Of a stretch of DNA of 36,448 nt, positions 16,756 to 27,041 are shown piece after piece. Position numbers and translations under genes: made by a program. Each line of letters starts with the position of its first letter. The first letter of the stretch is position 1. Below the pieces are notes generated by a model. It searched no databases and had not been told where the DNA came from. It saw nothing but the letters and a program-made list of their open reading frames with translations. This DNA comes from an uncultured Limimonas sp. (GTDB lineage Bacteria > Pseudomonadota > Alphaproteobacteria > Kiloniellales > Rhodovibrionaceae): assembly GCA_913055855.1 (NCBI GenBank), contig CAJXKW010000015.1, positions 1-36,448 of the forward strand, read 5' to 3'.

Positions 16756-19701
16756 ATGACGCGTCGGCTCATCGAAGAGCGGCTACCGATTTCGACATTA
16801 AGTGAAGAAAGTTTGCGAGAGCGTCGGTTTTCAATGGCTGGCAACGCCTTACCACCGAACAATTCGTTACATGTGTGGTGGGCACGACGCCCTCTTGTGA
16901 CATCTCGTGCCGCAATCTTAGCATCCATTCTACCTCAAGAATCCGATGAAAAATTATTCCTTAGAGCTCTGGGCATTCACGGCGATCCTGTTCAGGTAAA
17001 AAAGCATATTGAGGTGGCGAAGAGAACAGGAGAAGACCTAGGCACAAATCCCTATGGTTATGCAAGAGCATTTCGCTATTCTCCCTCTGTAAGGGATCTT
17101 GAATGGGTAAGAGGATTAATGAATGTGGACAGTTTGCATGACATTAAAGTGCTGGATCCTACCTGTGGCGGCGGGAGTATCCCTTTCGAGGGAGTCCGTC
17201 TGGGCTTCGAAGTTTTTGGTAATGATTTGAATTCTGTAGCAAGCTTTATCACTGAACTTACACTAAATGCGCCAATCGTCAATGGAATAACTGTTTTTAA
17301 TGAATATGATCGGATATGTCGCGAATTCCGTAAACGATGTGAGCAACGACTAAGAAATATTTTCACTGAAGGAGATAAAGATATTGATGTAAACGGATTT
17401 TTATGGTCACGTACAATACAGTGTCCATATTGCGATGGTATCATTCCACTCTCCCCGAACTGGCGATTGGCGCCCGACGGCACAGGTGTTCGGCTACATC
17501 CCAGCACGACGGCAGGGCAGCGTGAATGTTCGTTCGAGATCGTCGACAGCACGAAAAGGCAGTCCGCGGGCACCGTCGCCAAGGGCGACGCGACCTGTCC
17601 CTATCCGGATTGCGGCCGTGTCGTGGATGGGGACGAGATCAAGCGCCAGGCCCAGGCCGGGCAGATGGGCGATCAGCTCTTCGCCATCGTCTACAAGCAG
17701 CGCACGTATACGCAGACCAAGACCGGCAAGAAACGGGAAAAGTGGGTGCGCGGCTATCGCGCCCCGCGTCCGGAAGACGACAACGTTGCGGAGATCCGCG
17801 AGCACCTCGCCGAGAAGATCCCAGAGTGGGAAGCGCTCGACATCATCCCGACGGAGCGGATTCCGGACGACATCAACGACGATCGCCCCATTCAGTACGG
17901 CATGCCGCGGTGGCGCGACCTCTTCGGTCCGCGCCAACTTCTGGGGCACGGCTACAGCGTGGAAGTTTTCCGCGAACTGCTGGAAGAAGAGCAGGCCAAG
18001 GGTGAATTGAGTGAGGCAACAAAAGCAGCATTCGGTTATTTGAGCCTCGCTCTCGACAAGCTGCGTGATTATAACTCGCGCATGTGCCGTTGGCACGTAA
18101 ATCGTGAGATTATGGTTAATACCTTCGACCGCCATGATTTCTCATTCAAGTGGTCGTATGCCGAAATGGCACCCGCGATTGTCGGGCGTGGTCTGGAATG
18201 GTCTACAAATCACACCCGTAAATGTATAGAGGATTTAGTGCGTCTAGTAGGCGCCAACGGGCGCGACGAGAATCTATTAAATATCGAGTACATGAAAAGA
18301 AATAAAAACGATGATGAGTCGGGTAGATCTGCAAAAATAACATGCAAGCCGGGCGAAAATCTCGACCATCTGGACGACGAGAGCATCGACGTCGTCGTCA
18401 TGGACCCGCCGTACTACGACAACGTCATGTACGGCGAGTTGTCGGACTTCTTCTACGTCTGGCTCAAACGGACTGCCGGTTATCTCTATCCGGAGCTGTT
18501 CCGCCGGCCGTTGACGGACAAGGAACACGAGGCGGTCGCCAATCCGGCCCGCTTCAAGGGACAGAAGGGCGCGAAGGATCTCGCCTACCGTGACTATCGT
18601 GACCGGATGGCCGGAATCTTCGCCGAATGCCGGCGCGTGCTGAAGCCCGACGGCATCATGACCCTGATGTTCACGCACAAGGGCACGCACGCCTGGGATG
18701 CGCTGACGTCGGGGCTGATGGAGGCCGGCTTCATCATCACGGCGAGCTGGCCGGTGAACACCGAAGCCGAAGGCTCCATGCACATCAAGGACAAGTCCGC
18801 CGCGAACAGCACGATCTTTCTCGTCTGCCGTCCCCGGACCGCCGCCGAGGAAGACGAGCCCGTCTATTGGGAGGATCTGGAGCCACAACTGCGCAAGGCG
18901 GTGCGCTCGCGCATCGCGGACTTCGAGGCGGCCGGCATCCGCGGCGTGGACCGCTATCTCTCCGCGTTCGGCCCGGCGCTGGAGGTCTTCTCGCGGCACT
19001 GGCCGGTCAAACGCGGCACACCAAAGGAACGGCCGCAGAACCGGCGCCGGACACCACAGACGGAAATGTTCCCGGACGAGTTCGATCCCTATGCGGCAAC
19101 GCCGGATGACGCGCTCCAGGCAGCGCGCCGTGAGGTGAAGGGCTGGCGCCTGCAACAGCTCACCAACGTGCAGCGCCGCGGCGAGCTGGATCGGCTCACG
19201 GAGTGGTTCGTGCTCGCCTGGGACGCGTTCGAAGCGCCGCGGGCGCCCTTCGACGAAGCCCTGCGCCTGGCTCGCGTCGTCGGGCTCGACATGGACAAGG
19301 ATGTCGTGAACCGCGTTGCGGAAAAGAAGCAGAGCGACATCCTGCTCTGGGATTCCAGCAAGCGCACCGCGAAGGGCGCCATTGGCGCGGCGGACGGCAG
19401 CGAGTCCATGCTCGACGCGTTGCACCATGCCGCCCATATCGCGCGCACGCGCACCGTCGGCGCGGCTCAGGAGATGCTGGACACGGCCGGTCTTTCCACG
19501 GACCCGAACTTCCTGACCGCGCTCGAAGCGGTGCTCGAGGTGCTCCCGCCATCGAAAGCCTACACGGGGATCGCGCCCCCCGACGCGGCCGAACCGGCCT
19601 CGTCGGACTTCGAAGCCCTGGAAAACCTGCGCCGCCTGGCGTTCACGGACCAGGTGGACGAACCCTATACCCTCAGCCTGCTGAAGGAGGAGACGGCGTG
19701 A
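16756..19701 (+). CDS. DUF1156 adenine-specific DNA methyltransferase with Zn ribbon
   Basis: This 981-residue protein matches the COG1743/DUF1156 family. The N-terminus has the family pattern LIEERLPI...[13 protein letters not shown]. The SAM-binding motif is [13 protein letters not shown] (from Asp134). Zn-ribbon cysteines are Cys223/Cys226 and Cys281/Cys286. The catalytic motif is DPPYYDN (Asp550-Tyr553), expected for N6-adenine methylation. It probably marks host DNA for self-recognition. The gene is a composition mosaic: about 16790-17450 and 18000-18350 are AT-rich, while the stretch between and everything after are GC-rich like the neighbours. The frame and all motifs stay intact, so it looks functional. 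The next gene overlaps its stop as GTGA. Confidence 0.92.
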   Translation: MTRRLIEERLPISTLSEESLRERRFSMAGNALPPNNSLHVWWARRPLVTSRAAILASILPQESDEKLFLRALGIHGDPVQVKKHIEVAKRTGEDLGTNPYGYARAFRYSPSVRDLEWVRGLMNVDSLHDIKVLDPTCGGGSIPFEGVRLGFEVFGNDLNSVASFITELTLNAPIVNGITVFNEYDRICREFRKRCEQRLRNIFTEGDKDIDVNGFLWSRTIQCPYCDGIIPLSPNWRLAPDGTGVRLHPSTTAGQRECSFEIVDSTKRQSAGTVAKGDATCPYPDCGRVVDGDEIKRQAQAGQMGDQLFAIVYKQRTYTQTKTGKKREKWVRGYRAPRPEDDNVAEIREHLAEKIPEWEALDIIPTERIPDDINDDRPIQYGMPRWRDLFGPRQLLGHGYSVEVFRELLEEEQAKGELSEATKAAFGYLSLALDKLRDYNSRMCRWHVNREIMVNTFDRHDFSFKWSYAEMAPAIVGRGLEWSTNHTRKCIEDLVRLVGANGRDENLLNIEYMKRNKNDDESGRSAKITCKPGENLDHLDDESIDVVVMDPPYYDNVMYGELSDFFYVWLKRTAGYLYPELFRRPLTDKEHEAVANPARFKGQKGAKDLAYRDYRDRMAGIFAECRRVLKPDGIMTLMFTHKGTHAWDALTSGLMEAGFIITASWPVNTEAEGSMHIKDKSAANSTIFLVCRPRTAAEEDEPVYWEDLEPQLRKAVRSRIADFEAAGIRGVDRYLSAFGPALEVFSRHWPVKRGTPKERPQNRRRTPQTEMFPDEFDPYAATPDDALQAARREVKGWRLQQLTNVQRRGELDRLTEWFVLAWDAFEAPRAPFDEALRLARVVGLDMDKDVVNRVAEKKQSDILLWDSSKRTAKGAIGAADGSESMLDALHHAAHIARTRTVGAAQEMLDTAGLSTDPNFLTALEAVLEVLPPSKAYTGIAPPDAAEPASSDFEALENLRRLAFTDQVDEPYTLSLLKEETA

Positions 19702-22700
19702 GCCGGCTGGCCGATCACGCCTGGGCCCCCTACTACTCGCCGAGCCACGGCGACCTGGTTTCGACCTTCTATATCCCGGTGCTCGGATGCGCCCAGCGCT
19801 ATGACCGCGTCACCGGATACTTCTCGGCCACGGCCTTGTCCGTGGCCGCGCGCGGCGTGGAGGGCCTCATCCTCAACAATGGCCGCATGCGTATGGTTGT
19901 GGGCCATACGCTCGGTCATGAAGAGGCCGAAGCGATTGCGCAGGGGGAGTCGCTGCGCGAGACGCTGGAGGCGGGATTCCGGAAAGCACCGCTCGACGCC
20001 GAGGACAGCGACCAGCGCGAAGCCCTGGAGCTTCTCGCCTGGATGGTCGCCCAGGGGTACCTGGAAGTGAAGGTTGCGGTGCCCTGCGACGGAGCTCGGC
20101 GCCCGCTGGCGGACACGGCGCTCTTTCACCCCAAGGCGGGGATCATCGAGGACAAGGTCGGCGACCGGCTCGCCTTCAACGGCAGCATCAACGAGACGCT
20201 CAACGGCTGGCGCCACAACGTCGACACCTTCCACGTCTTCAAGAGCTGGGGCGGGGGCGATGCGCACGTCGACGCCGAGGAACGCGAGTTCCAGGCGCTT
20301 TGGGTGGACAAGTCGCCGTCCGCCATCACGATCGACGTGCCGCAGGCTTTGCGAGAGGATTTGCTCCGGTATGCGCCAGAGGACGACACGCTCCCCGTCC
20401 GCCTGAAACGGGCCACGGACGGCACGCCCAGCAAACCGGTCGAGACGACACCCGCGTCACCTGCTCCTGAAGCCGCTCCGGAACCGGCTGCGCATCCACG
20501 CCAGATCGTCTGGTCGTTCCTCGCGCACGCGCCCACCTTCGCCAATGGCGGTGAGCGTGTTGGTGAAGCCACGTCGACGATCGACCCATGGCCACACCAA
20601 GTGCGCGCCTTTGAGCGCATGTACCTGCACTGGCCGTCGCGGTTGCTCATCGCGGACGAGGTGGGCCTCGGTAAAACGATCCAGGCAGGGTTGTTGCTCC
20701 GGCAGGCATGGATGAGCGGTCGGGCGCACCGCGTCCTGATCATGGCGCCCAAGTCCGTCGTGCGGCAGTGGCAGATCGAACTGCGCGAGAAGTTCAACCT
20801 GAACTGGCCGATCTACGACGGCAAGCAGCTGAACTGGGCGCCTTCACCGGCACTCGGGCCCAATCCGGTCCAGAAGGTGGGAAGGCACGATTGGCACGAA
20901 CACGCGCCCTGCGTGATCACATCCAGCCACCTCATGCGGCGGACGGACCGAGCCCAGGATCTGCTCAACGATGCGCGGCCGTGGGATCTGGTAATCGTCG
21001 ACGAAGCGCACCACGCCCGACGGCGGGCTGGCGGAACGGGCACCGATGACCGGCCGAACCAGCTCCTGCGTCTTCTCCGACGGCTCAAGGGCCAGACAGA
21101 CGGCTTGGTTCTGCTCACAGCGACCCCCATGCAGGTGAGCCCGGTCGAGGTGTGGGATCTACTCGACCTGCTGGGGCTCCCGTCTGACTGGAACCTCGAC
21201 GCGTTCCAGCAGTACTTCGAAGCCGTGGGCAAGCCGAACCCATCGGAGCACGAAATGGCCTTCATGGCGCGCATGTTCCGCGCCGTCGAAGCCACCTGGG
21301 GGCCGGTGGACCAGGAGGAGGCGAAACAAGCCGCAAACGTCAAAGGCAACATCAAATTGAAGCGGATTCTCAGAGCGCTGCGCGAAGAGAGCACGATTCC
21401 GCTTAAGATGCTGGAGACCGATGAGCGTAAAGCAGCGCAACGGTTGCTGAAGCTGAACACACCGGTCAAGCGCCTCATTTCGCGGCACACGCGCAACCTG
21501 CTCAAACGCTATTATGAAGCCGGCAAAATCACCACGCCCATCGCTGATCGCAGCGTCGACGATACCTTCGTCACGCTGACCCAGTCGGAGCGTGAGGTCT
21601 ACGAGCGCGTCGAGGAGTACATCACCTCAACTTACAACAACGCCTCGCAGGAACGCCGCACGGCGATCGGCTTCGTCATGACGATCTACCGGCGCCGGCT
21701 GGCGAGCAGCTTCTACGCGTTGCAACACACCCTCGAAATGCGCCTTGCAGCCCTTACAGGGAGCGCAGGCGACCTCTTCGAAAGCGCCGATATCGAGGAG
21801 GACCTTCCGGACGACGATGTCGCGGCAGAGGTTTCCGACAGCGAGCAGGCGGAAGAGTATGAGCGGGACGCGCTCAAGATCGAGGAGAAAGGCGATCTGG
21901 AGGCGCTTCTCGAGGACGTGCGGCGACTGCCGCCGGACACCAAGGCCAAACGGCTGAAAGAAGCGGTCGGTAAGTTGCGCGATGAGGGCTATGGCCAGGT
22001 CATGGTGTTTACGCAGTTCACCGACACCATGGATTTCTTACGTGATTTTTTGGCGAAGGACAGCGACCTAAAGGTCATGTGCTACTCGGGCCGGGGCGGT
22101 GAGGTTCTCCGCTCGGGCAGTTGGGATCGGATCAGCCGCGACGACATTAAGGCGCGGTTTCGCAAACGCGACGCGGATGTTCTCGTCTGCACGGATGCGG
22201 CCGCGGAAGGGCTGAATTTCCAGTTCTGCGGGGCAATCGTGAATTACGACATGCCCTGGAACCCGATGCGCGTCGAGCAGCGCATCGGTCGCATCGACCG
22301 CGTCGGGCAGCAACACGGCACGATCAAGGTGATGAACCTCCACTATCAGGACACGGTGGAGACCGATGTCTACCTTGCGCTCCGCGAACGCCTCAATCTG
22401 TTCGAGACGTTCGTTGGCAGACTCCAGCCGATCCTCTCGAAGCTGCCCAAAGCGATCGAGGGGGTCGCACTATCCCAGACCTCGGACCGCCAGAAGGATA
22501 CGGAGGAGCTGGTCGAAGACCTCCGCGGCGAGGCTGCCGAAGCCGAGGAGAGCGGCTTCGACCTGGACAAGATCACCGAAGGCAGCATCGAAGAGAAACG
22601 GCGACCCGACCCGCCGTACGGCCTCCAAGAATTGGCCCAGATTCTTCAACGCGCCGACATCATGCCGCAGGGCGATCAGGTCGAAAAGCTCGGCCCGAAA

Positions 22701-22892
22701 GATTGCGCTCTCCTGCGGCCCGGCATGACGAAATCGGTTCGCGTAACGACAGACCCCGAACACTTCGAGGAACACGCGGAGAGTCTCGAACTCTGGTCGC
22801 CGGGTTCGCCATTGTTCCCGAACCCGGAAGATGTCAGAGGCGCGGGGCAAAGCCCGTCAACGACTGAATTCCAGAAAGCGCTCAATTCTTAG
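19698..22892 (+). CDS. PLD-SNF2/HepA-like helicase of the defence operon
   Basis: This is a 1064-residue protein. Residues about 1-210 form a phospholipase-D-like domain with one HxK motif (His144, Lys146) and a downstream GSINET loop, a likely nuclease or DNA-binding module. A SNF2/RapA-type helicase follows: Walker A DEVGLGKT (Lys326), DEAH box at 435-438, motif III LTATP, and motif [13 protein letters not shown] from Gln861. An acidic segment near 690-740 separates the lobes. The start is GTG at 19698, chosen for the AAGGAGGA seven bases upstream and the GTGA overlap with the methylase stop. Frames extending upstream to 19203 are out-of-frame shadow of the methylase gene. This fusion is typical of defence helicases and probably attacks or remodels unmodified phage DNA. 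Confidence 0.9.
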   Translation: MSRLADHAWAPYYSPSHGDLVSTFYIPVLGCAQRYDRVTGYFSATALSVAARGVEGLILNNGRMRMVVGHTLGHEEAEAIAQGESLRETLEAGFRKAPLDAEDSDQREALELLAWMVAQGYLEVKVAVPCDGARRPLADTALFHPKAGIIEDKVGDRLAFNGSINETLNGWRHNVDTFHVFKSWGGGDAHVDAEEREFQALWVDKSPSAITIDVPQALREDLLRYAPEDDTLPVRLKRATDGTPSKPVETTPASPAPEAAPEPAAHPRQIVWSFLAHAPTFANGGERVGEATSTIDPWPHQVRAFERMYLHWPSRLLIADEVGLGKTIQAGLLLRQAWMSGRAHRVLIMAPKSVVRQWQIELREKFNLNWPIYDGKQLNWAPSPALGPNPVQKVGRHDWHEHAPCVITSSHLMRRTDRAQDLLNDARPWDLVIVDEAHHARRRAGGTGTDDRPNQLLRLLRRLKGQTDGLVLLTATPMQVSPVEVWDLLDLLGLPSDWNLDAFQQYFEAVGKPNPSEHEMAFMARMFRAVEATWGPVDQEEAKQAANVKGNIKLKRILRALREESTIPLKMLETDERKAAQRLLKLNTPVKRLISRHTRNLLKRYYEAGKITTPIADRSVDDTFVTLTQSEREVYERVEEYITSTYNNASQERRTAIGFVMTIYRRRLASSFYALQHTLEMRLAALTGSAGDLFESADIEEDLPDDDVAAEVSDSEQAEEYERDALKIEEKGDLEALLEDVRRLPPDTKAKRLKEAVGKLRDEGYGQVMVFTQFTDTMDFLRDFLAKDSDLKVMCYSGRGGEVLRSGSWDRISRDDIKARFRKRDADVLVCTDAAAEGLNFQFCGAIVNYDMPWNPMRVEQRIGRIDRVGQQHGTIKVMNLHYQDTVETDVYLALRERLNLFETFVGRLQPILSKLPKAIEGVALSQTSDRQKDTEELVEDLRGEAAEAEESGFDLDKITEGSIEEKRRPDPPYGLQELAQILQRADIMPQGDQVEKLGPKDCALLRPGMTKSVRVTTDPEHFEEHAESLELWSPGSPLFPNPEDVRGAGQSPSTTEFQKALNS

Positions 22893-22939
22893 AAACCCCT
22901 TAAATCCTATTGGTCAGAGCGCTACGGAGCATCGCACAC

Positions 22940-24622
22940 ATGCAGAAGATGATCGAGGCGAAGGAACACAACCTCGCGGAGGTCTTCAAGGACACCTTCC
23001 TGTTCCAGATCCCCGACTACCAGCGCCCCTATGCCTGGACCACGGAGGAAACCGGCGAGTTGCTGGACGACCTGATCCAGGCGATGGGGGACGGCGATCG
23101 AATGGAGCCGACCCCAGCCTATTTTCTAGGCAGCATCGTTCTAATCAAGGAACAGCATCGTTCTCCGTCGGAGGTGGTAGACGGTCAGCAACGACTGATG
23201 ACTCTGACGATTTTGCTGTGTGCCCTGCGGGAGCTTTCAAATTCCACTGAGGAAAAACAGCACCTCGATGTCTATATCCGCGAGCACGGCAATATCTTTT
23301 CCGGCGCTCCGGCCTGTTATCGCCTCTCACCGCGCCCGCGCGACCGGGATTTCTTTCGCGCGAACATTCAGGACTCTGAGCAGATGAGCGCGTTCGTGCT
23401 ACGCGACCCCGTCGGCCTGTCTGACCCGCAGGAGAACATGCTGCTGAACTGCCGGCTCGTGTACCAGAAACTGGAGGCGATGACGCCGGAATCGCGGCGT
23501 CGGCTCGCCACCTTTTTGATCCAACAGTGCTACCTAGTCGTGGTGACGGCCGCCGATCACGAGAGCGCCTATCGCATCTTTTCGGTTATGAACGATCGGG
23601 GTCTCGATCTGTCGCCCACGGACATCCTCAAGTCCAATATCATTGGCAAAATCCCAGAGGAGCGTCGCGACCGCTACACGCTGATCTGGGAAGACATCGA
23701 GGAGAGCCTCGGCCGAGACCGATTCCGGGATCTCTTCAGTCACATCCGGATGATCTACACTAAGACCAAAGCCCGCGCATCTCTAAGCCAGGAGTTTAGG
23801 GAAGGCGTGCTCAAGCAGGTCGACGGGCCGGAATTCATCGAAAACGTGCTGGCCCCGTATGCCAACACCTACCAAGATATCTCCGACGCGACGTTCGAAA
23901 GTACGCACCAAGCGGAGTGGATCAACGCATACCTGGAGCACCTCACTCGGCTAGACAATTACGACTGGATCCCGCCAGCGATCCTGTTTTTTAACCGGCA
24001 TCGCAACAATCCGGCGCAAATCGCGCGGTTCGTCCAAGATCTCGAGCGCCTAGCTTACGGGCTATTCCTCCTACGCGCCAATATCAACGACCGGATCTAC
24101 CGTTATGCGCAGCTGATCTCGGCGATCGAGCAGGACGCGGACCTCTTCGCGCAGGACTCCCCGCTGCAGTTGACCGACCAGGAATGTAAGGCGGTCTTGC
24201 AGGGGCTCGATGGCCCGATCTACCTCCAGACACGCGTCCGTCTGCCGCTGCTTCTGCGCCTCGACAGCCTGATGTCGGACGCGGGTGCGCGCTACGACCA
24301 CAAGGTCATCAGCGTCGAGCACGTCCTGCCGCGGCAGCCCGCCCAAGGTTCCGAGTGGCTTGATAGTTTCCCGGATCCCGAGATCCGGGACACCTGGACG
24401 CATCGCCTCGCCAACCTTGTTCTGCTGTCCCGGCAGAAAAACACGCAGGCACAAAACTACGATTTTGCCCGCAAGAAGGAAGAATATTTTAAGAAGCGAG
24501 GCATCGCCCACTTCGCACTAACCTCCCAGGTACTCTCGGAGACGGAATGGGATCCGGATGTCCTGCAGCGCAGGCAGACCGATTTGATCGACCGGCTCGC
24601 TCGCGAATGGCGGCTGCGCTGA
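22940..24622 (+). CDS. DUF262-DUF1524 (GmrSD-like) endonuclease
   Basis: This is a 560-residue protein of the GmrSD type. The N-terminal DUF262 domain has PDYQRPYAW and the signature DGQQR (Asp81-Arg85), a ParB/Srx-like fold that uses nucleotides. The C-terminal DUF1524 domain has an HNH-type site, EHVLPR with His461, followed by the Asn-rich ANLVLLSRQKN. GmrSD enzymes cut DNA with modified, often glucosylated, cytosines. The ATG at 22940 has GGAG ten bases upstream; a GTG at 22910 is the alternative. It starts 47 bp after the helicase stop, so it is probably co-transcribed as the last gene of the operon. It may be an added type IV-like layer rather than a core part of the methylase system. 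Confidence 0.88.
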   Translation: MQKMIEAKEHNLAEVFKDTFLFQIPDYQRPYAWTTEETGELLDDLIQAMGDGDRMEPTPAYFLGSIVLIKEQHRSPSEVVDGQQRLMTLTILLCALRELSNSTEEKQHLDVYIREHGNIFSGAPACYRLSPRPRDRDFFRANIQDSEQMSAFVLRDPVGLSDPQENMLLNCRLVYQKLEAMTPESRRRLATFLIQQCYLVVVTAADHESAYRIFSVMNDRGLDLSPTDILKSNIIGKIPEERRDRYTLIWEDIEESLGRDRFRDLFSHIRMIYTKTKARASLSQEFREGVLKQVDGPEFIENVLAPYANTYQDISDATFESTHQAEWINAYLEHLTRLDNYDWIPPAILFFNRHRNNPAQIARFVQDLERLAYGLFLLRANINDRIYRYAQLISAIEQDADLFAQDSPLQLTDQECKAVLQGLDGPIYLQTRVRLPLLLRLDSLMSDAGARYDHKVISVEHVLPRQPAQGSEWLDSFPDPEIRDTWTHRLANLVLLSRQKNTQAQNYDFARKKEEYFKKRGIAHFALTSQVLSETEWDPDVLQRRQTDLIDRLAREWRLR

Positions 24623-24641
24623 GCCTTAACTCAGCGCAGCC
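24612..24641 (+). terminator. 12-bp perfect hairpin at the end of the defence operon
   Basis: GGCTGCGCTGAG (24612-24623) pairs with CTCAGCGCAGCC (24630-24641) around CCTTAA. The stop codon of the GmrSD-like gene (24620-24622) lies inside the left arm. No T run follows, but the stem is very stable and position fits operon termination. Confidence 0.65.
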
Positions 24642-25016
24642 AGATCCGCTTCGGACTGTCGTGCGCTTGGGGACTGGGTTTCGTCACTTATGGTGATTGC
24701 GCCTGCCAACCATACCTCGTTCGTGCGATTCGAATTACCGGTACAGAAATATATCGCCTCGGAAGGCTGAGGGTGTGAAACAGAACGTATTGTTTCAGCG
24801 GCTATCCTGCCCCCTATCCGTCACATCAAAGGAAGGCATAGCCACACGGGCCCGATGCGAGGCGGCGTCTCGGAGCCCGCTTGTGCGACAGGTATCGCGA
24901 TAGACTTACAATGGCCCGGCACCGTGGGGTGCAATGGCGTGCAAAAACCGGAAGAAGCTATAGGATACGCGGCTTTCGCTTTGCCTTTACTGCGGGTTTT
25001 GAACCGCGAACCGTTG
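24642..25016. other. non-coding right margin of the island
   Basis: About 375 bp between the operon terminator and attR with no supported gene. It holds the TGGCGTGCAA repeat (24935-24944) and an imperfect inverted repeat GCGGGTT/AACCGC just before attR, both possible integrase-binding features. Confidence 0.5.
24935..24944 (+). repeat. possible integrase arm site, right copy
   Basis: This is the second copy of TGGCGTGCAA, just inside attR. A further GTGCAA half-copy lies immediately upstream (24929-24934). See the left copy at 137-146. A chance match of ten bases is possible. Confidence 0.35.
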
Positions 25017-25061
25017 ATGGCATTGTAGAGGTCACGGGTTCAAGTCCCGTCGGCTCCACCA
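25017..25061 (+). repeat. attR: displaced 3' end of tRNA-Ala
   Basis: This is an exact copy of 33-77 without the 5' half of the tRNA. It marks the right end of the island and the return to chromosomal sequence. It is not a functional tRNA. Confidence 0.93.
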
Positions 25062-25673
25062 AAATCTTCCAGAGATCAACTCCAGCGACGACCAAAATAT
25101 CGATCGCAGCCCAGTCAGGGCAGGTGATGGACCGAAGCGTGCCGGGACAGGCCATGAGGCTGTTTTGGGTCGCTGTGCCGGCGTGACGTGCCAGCCGCCC
25201 GGTCGAGCTGCTTCTCCCCGACTGTGCCGTTCGGCCACCCCCGCGAGCACCAGCAGCCGTGCGCACTGTCGTGAATTCCGGCAGTTCCGCACCAGCCCGC
25301 GAAGATCCTCAGCCGAATCATCCCTGCGCATGCCTACGCCACGGCGCATCCCGAACCGGTGGCGTCGCCTGTCCTGTCTGAGCCCGAGCCGCAACCCGTG
25401 GACCGGACGCTGCCGGCGAAGGTGCGCGCCCACCCGCTTTCCCGGGTTCTCTGAATGATGGCGTCTCGCCGTCCAGGTCACGACGCCAACCAGGACCATA
25501 TGTCGCGATAGGTGAAGTGGGCCATTTCAGGTAGTTTTGATTGGACGAACCCTTTGACGGGGCTGCTTCATGAATTTCTCCCTGGACCCCATGATTTGCG
25601 GGGCTCGTGCGAGAAGCCCGCGATCCAGCGCGGATAGGGTGCAACCGACCACGAGTCCGGAGGCCGGATCGCC
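25062..25673. other. chromosomal gap right of attR
   Basis: About 610 bp without a gene that I can support. Minus-strand frames ending in attR have tails of the WWSRRDLNP type, which are antisense tRNA translation and not evidence of a gene. The Shine-Dalgarno sequence for the efflux adaptor (GGAGG at 25658-25662) closes the region. A possible gene remnant is listed separately. Confidence 0.5.
25275..25454 (+). pseudogene. possible C-terminal remnant of an unknown gene
   Basis: This 59-codon frame between two stops has no start codon, yet reads like a protein tail: an AKILSRIIPAHAYATAHPEP segment, a Pro/Glu-rich stretch, then LPAKVRAHPLSRVL. It could be the end of a chromosomal gene broken or eroded near the island junction. 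A chance open frame in GC-rich DNA is equally possible. Confidence 0.25.
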
Positions 25674-27041
25674 ATGACCAGCCGCGTGGCGTCCCTACGG
25701 CGATGGGGCTGGTTGCTCGTTGGCCTCGTCATCGGTGTGGGTCTGATCGCGGTGCTCCTGGCCAATCGCCAGACACCGACGCAGGGAGAAACCGGAAGGC
25801 GGGCACCCACGCTCTCGGTTATCGCGGTTCAACCACTCGACCTGTGGCTGGAGGCGCGTGGCCATGGGACCGCGCGTGCCGCCGAGACATGGCGGGCCAC
25901 CGCCAACGTTGGCGGGCGCGTGGTGGAGCGTCACCCGGATCTCGAAAGCGGGAACATCCTCCCTGAAGGCGCGCGGCTGCTTGCCTTGGACGACACCCGC
26001 TACCGCCTCGCCATCGCCGAGGCCGAGGCGGAGCAAGCCTCCGTGTGAGCTGAGCACCGGCAGCTCGATATCGAAGCGGATAACACCCGGCGCCTGCTGG
26101 AGATGGCGCGTGAGCGTCTGGCGCTCAGTGAAAAGGAGCTGAAACGGGCGGAAGCACTGGCTGAAAGCGACCGGATTTCCCGGTCTCGGCGGGATGAACA
26201 GCGCCGCGCGACAATCGCGCAGCGCAAAACGGTCGCCGAATTGAAAAACGAGCTTTCCCTGATTCCCAGCCGCCGCAAACAGTTGGCGGCACGGCGAAAA
26301 CAAGCGAAGGCGCAGTTCGACCAAGCCCACGAGGATCTCGAGGATACGCGCTTCGAAGCGCCGTACGACCTGCGCGTCAGCGACGTGGACGTCGAAATGC
26401 ATGACCGGGTGTCGGCGGGCGAGGTTCTTTTCCGCGCGGACAGTGTCGAGGCCGCGGAGGTTGAAGCCCACATTCCGCTCCCGATGCTGCGCCGGGTGAT
26501 CGGGGCGGTGGCGCAATCCTCGCAATCCCCGCAGCGCTTGAACATCCACGAGCGCGTCGACTTTTCCAGGATGGATGCGGCGGTGGTACTGGCCGGCGTG
26601 CGGGACGTCCGGTGGTCAGGGCGCGTGACCCGGATTGCCAGCGGGCTGGACCCGGCAACGCGAACCGTGCGCGTGGTGATCACGGTCGACGAGCCGTACA
26701 CGAAGGCGAACCCACCCGAGCAACCAGCGCTCCAACCCGGTATGTATGTGCGTGTGCGCTTGCAGGCGCCAAGCCCGGAGCCGCGATTGGTGGTGCCGGC
26801 CAGCGCCGTCCACGCTGGCGAGGTGTACCGGGTTACCAAGGAGAACACCCTGGCGCGGCAGCCGGTCGAAGTGGCGTTCGAACAGGATGACCTGGCCGTG
26901 ATCGCCAAGGGGCTTTCTCCCGGCGATCGGATCATCGTCGATGACCCCGTGCCGGCGATCGAGGGCATGACGGTCTCACCCCGACAGGATGAAGATCTGC
27001 AAACGGATCTTCGGGCACGGGCGCGCGGGAGCAGCCAATGA
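25674..27041 (+). pseudogene. RND efflux membrane-fusion protein interrupted by an in-frame TGA
   Basis: The full frame would encode a 455-residue periplasmic adaptor. It has an N-terminal membrane anchor (about residues 11-30), a biotinyl/lipoyl half (NVGGRVVERHPDLESGNILPEG), an alpha-hairpin (about 115-215), the second lipoyl half (FEAPYDLRVSDVDVEMHDRV), and beta-barrel and proximal domains. A TGA at 26046-26048 stands at codon 125, at the start of the hairpin. The frame continues unchanged on both sides, so one substitution (for example CGA to TGA) explains it. The ATG at 26103 has no well-spaced ribosome binding site. The 3' end overlaps the pump gene as ATGA. GGAGG precedes the start. 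Sequencing error, real loss of function or readthrough are all possible. Confidence 0.85.

Noticed and set aside
19203..19697. N-terminal extension of the helicase into the methylase gene
   Set aside because: The extension is Arg/Pro-rich shadow sequence; GTG at 19698 has a near-perfect ribosome binding site and overlaps the methylase stop.
25032..25499. 155-codon minus-strand frame ending in WWSRRDLNP
   Set aside because: That tail is the antisense translation of tRNA sequence at attR, a known source of false gene calls; the rest has no recognisable content.
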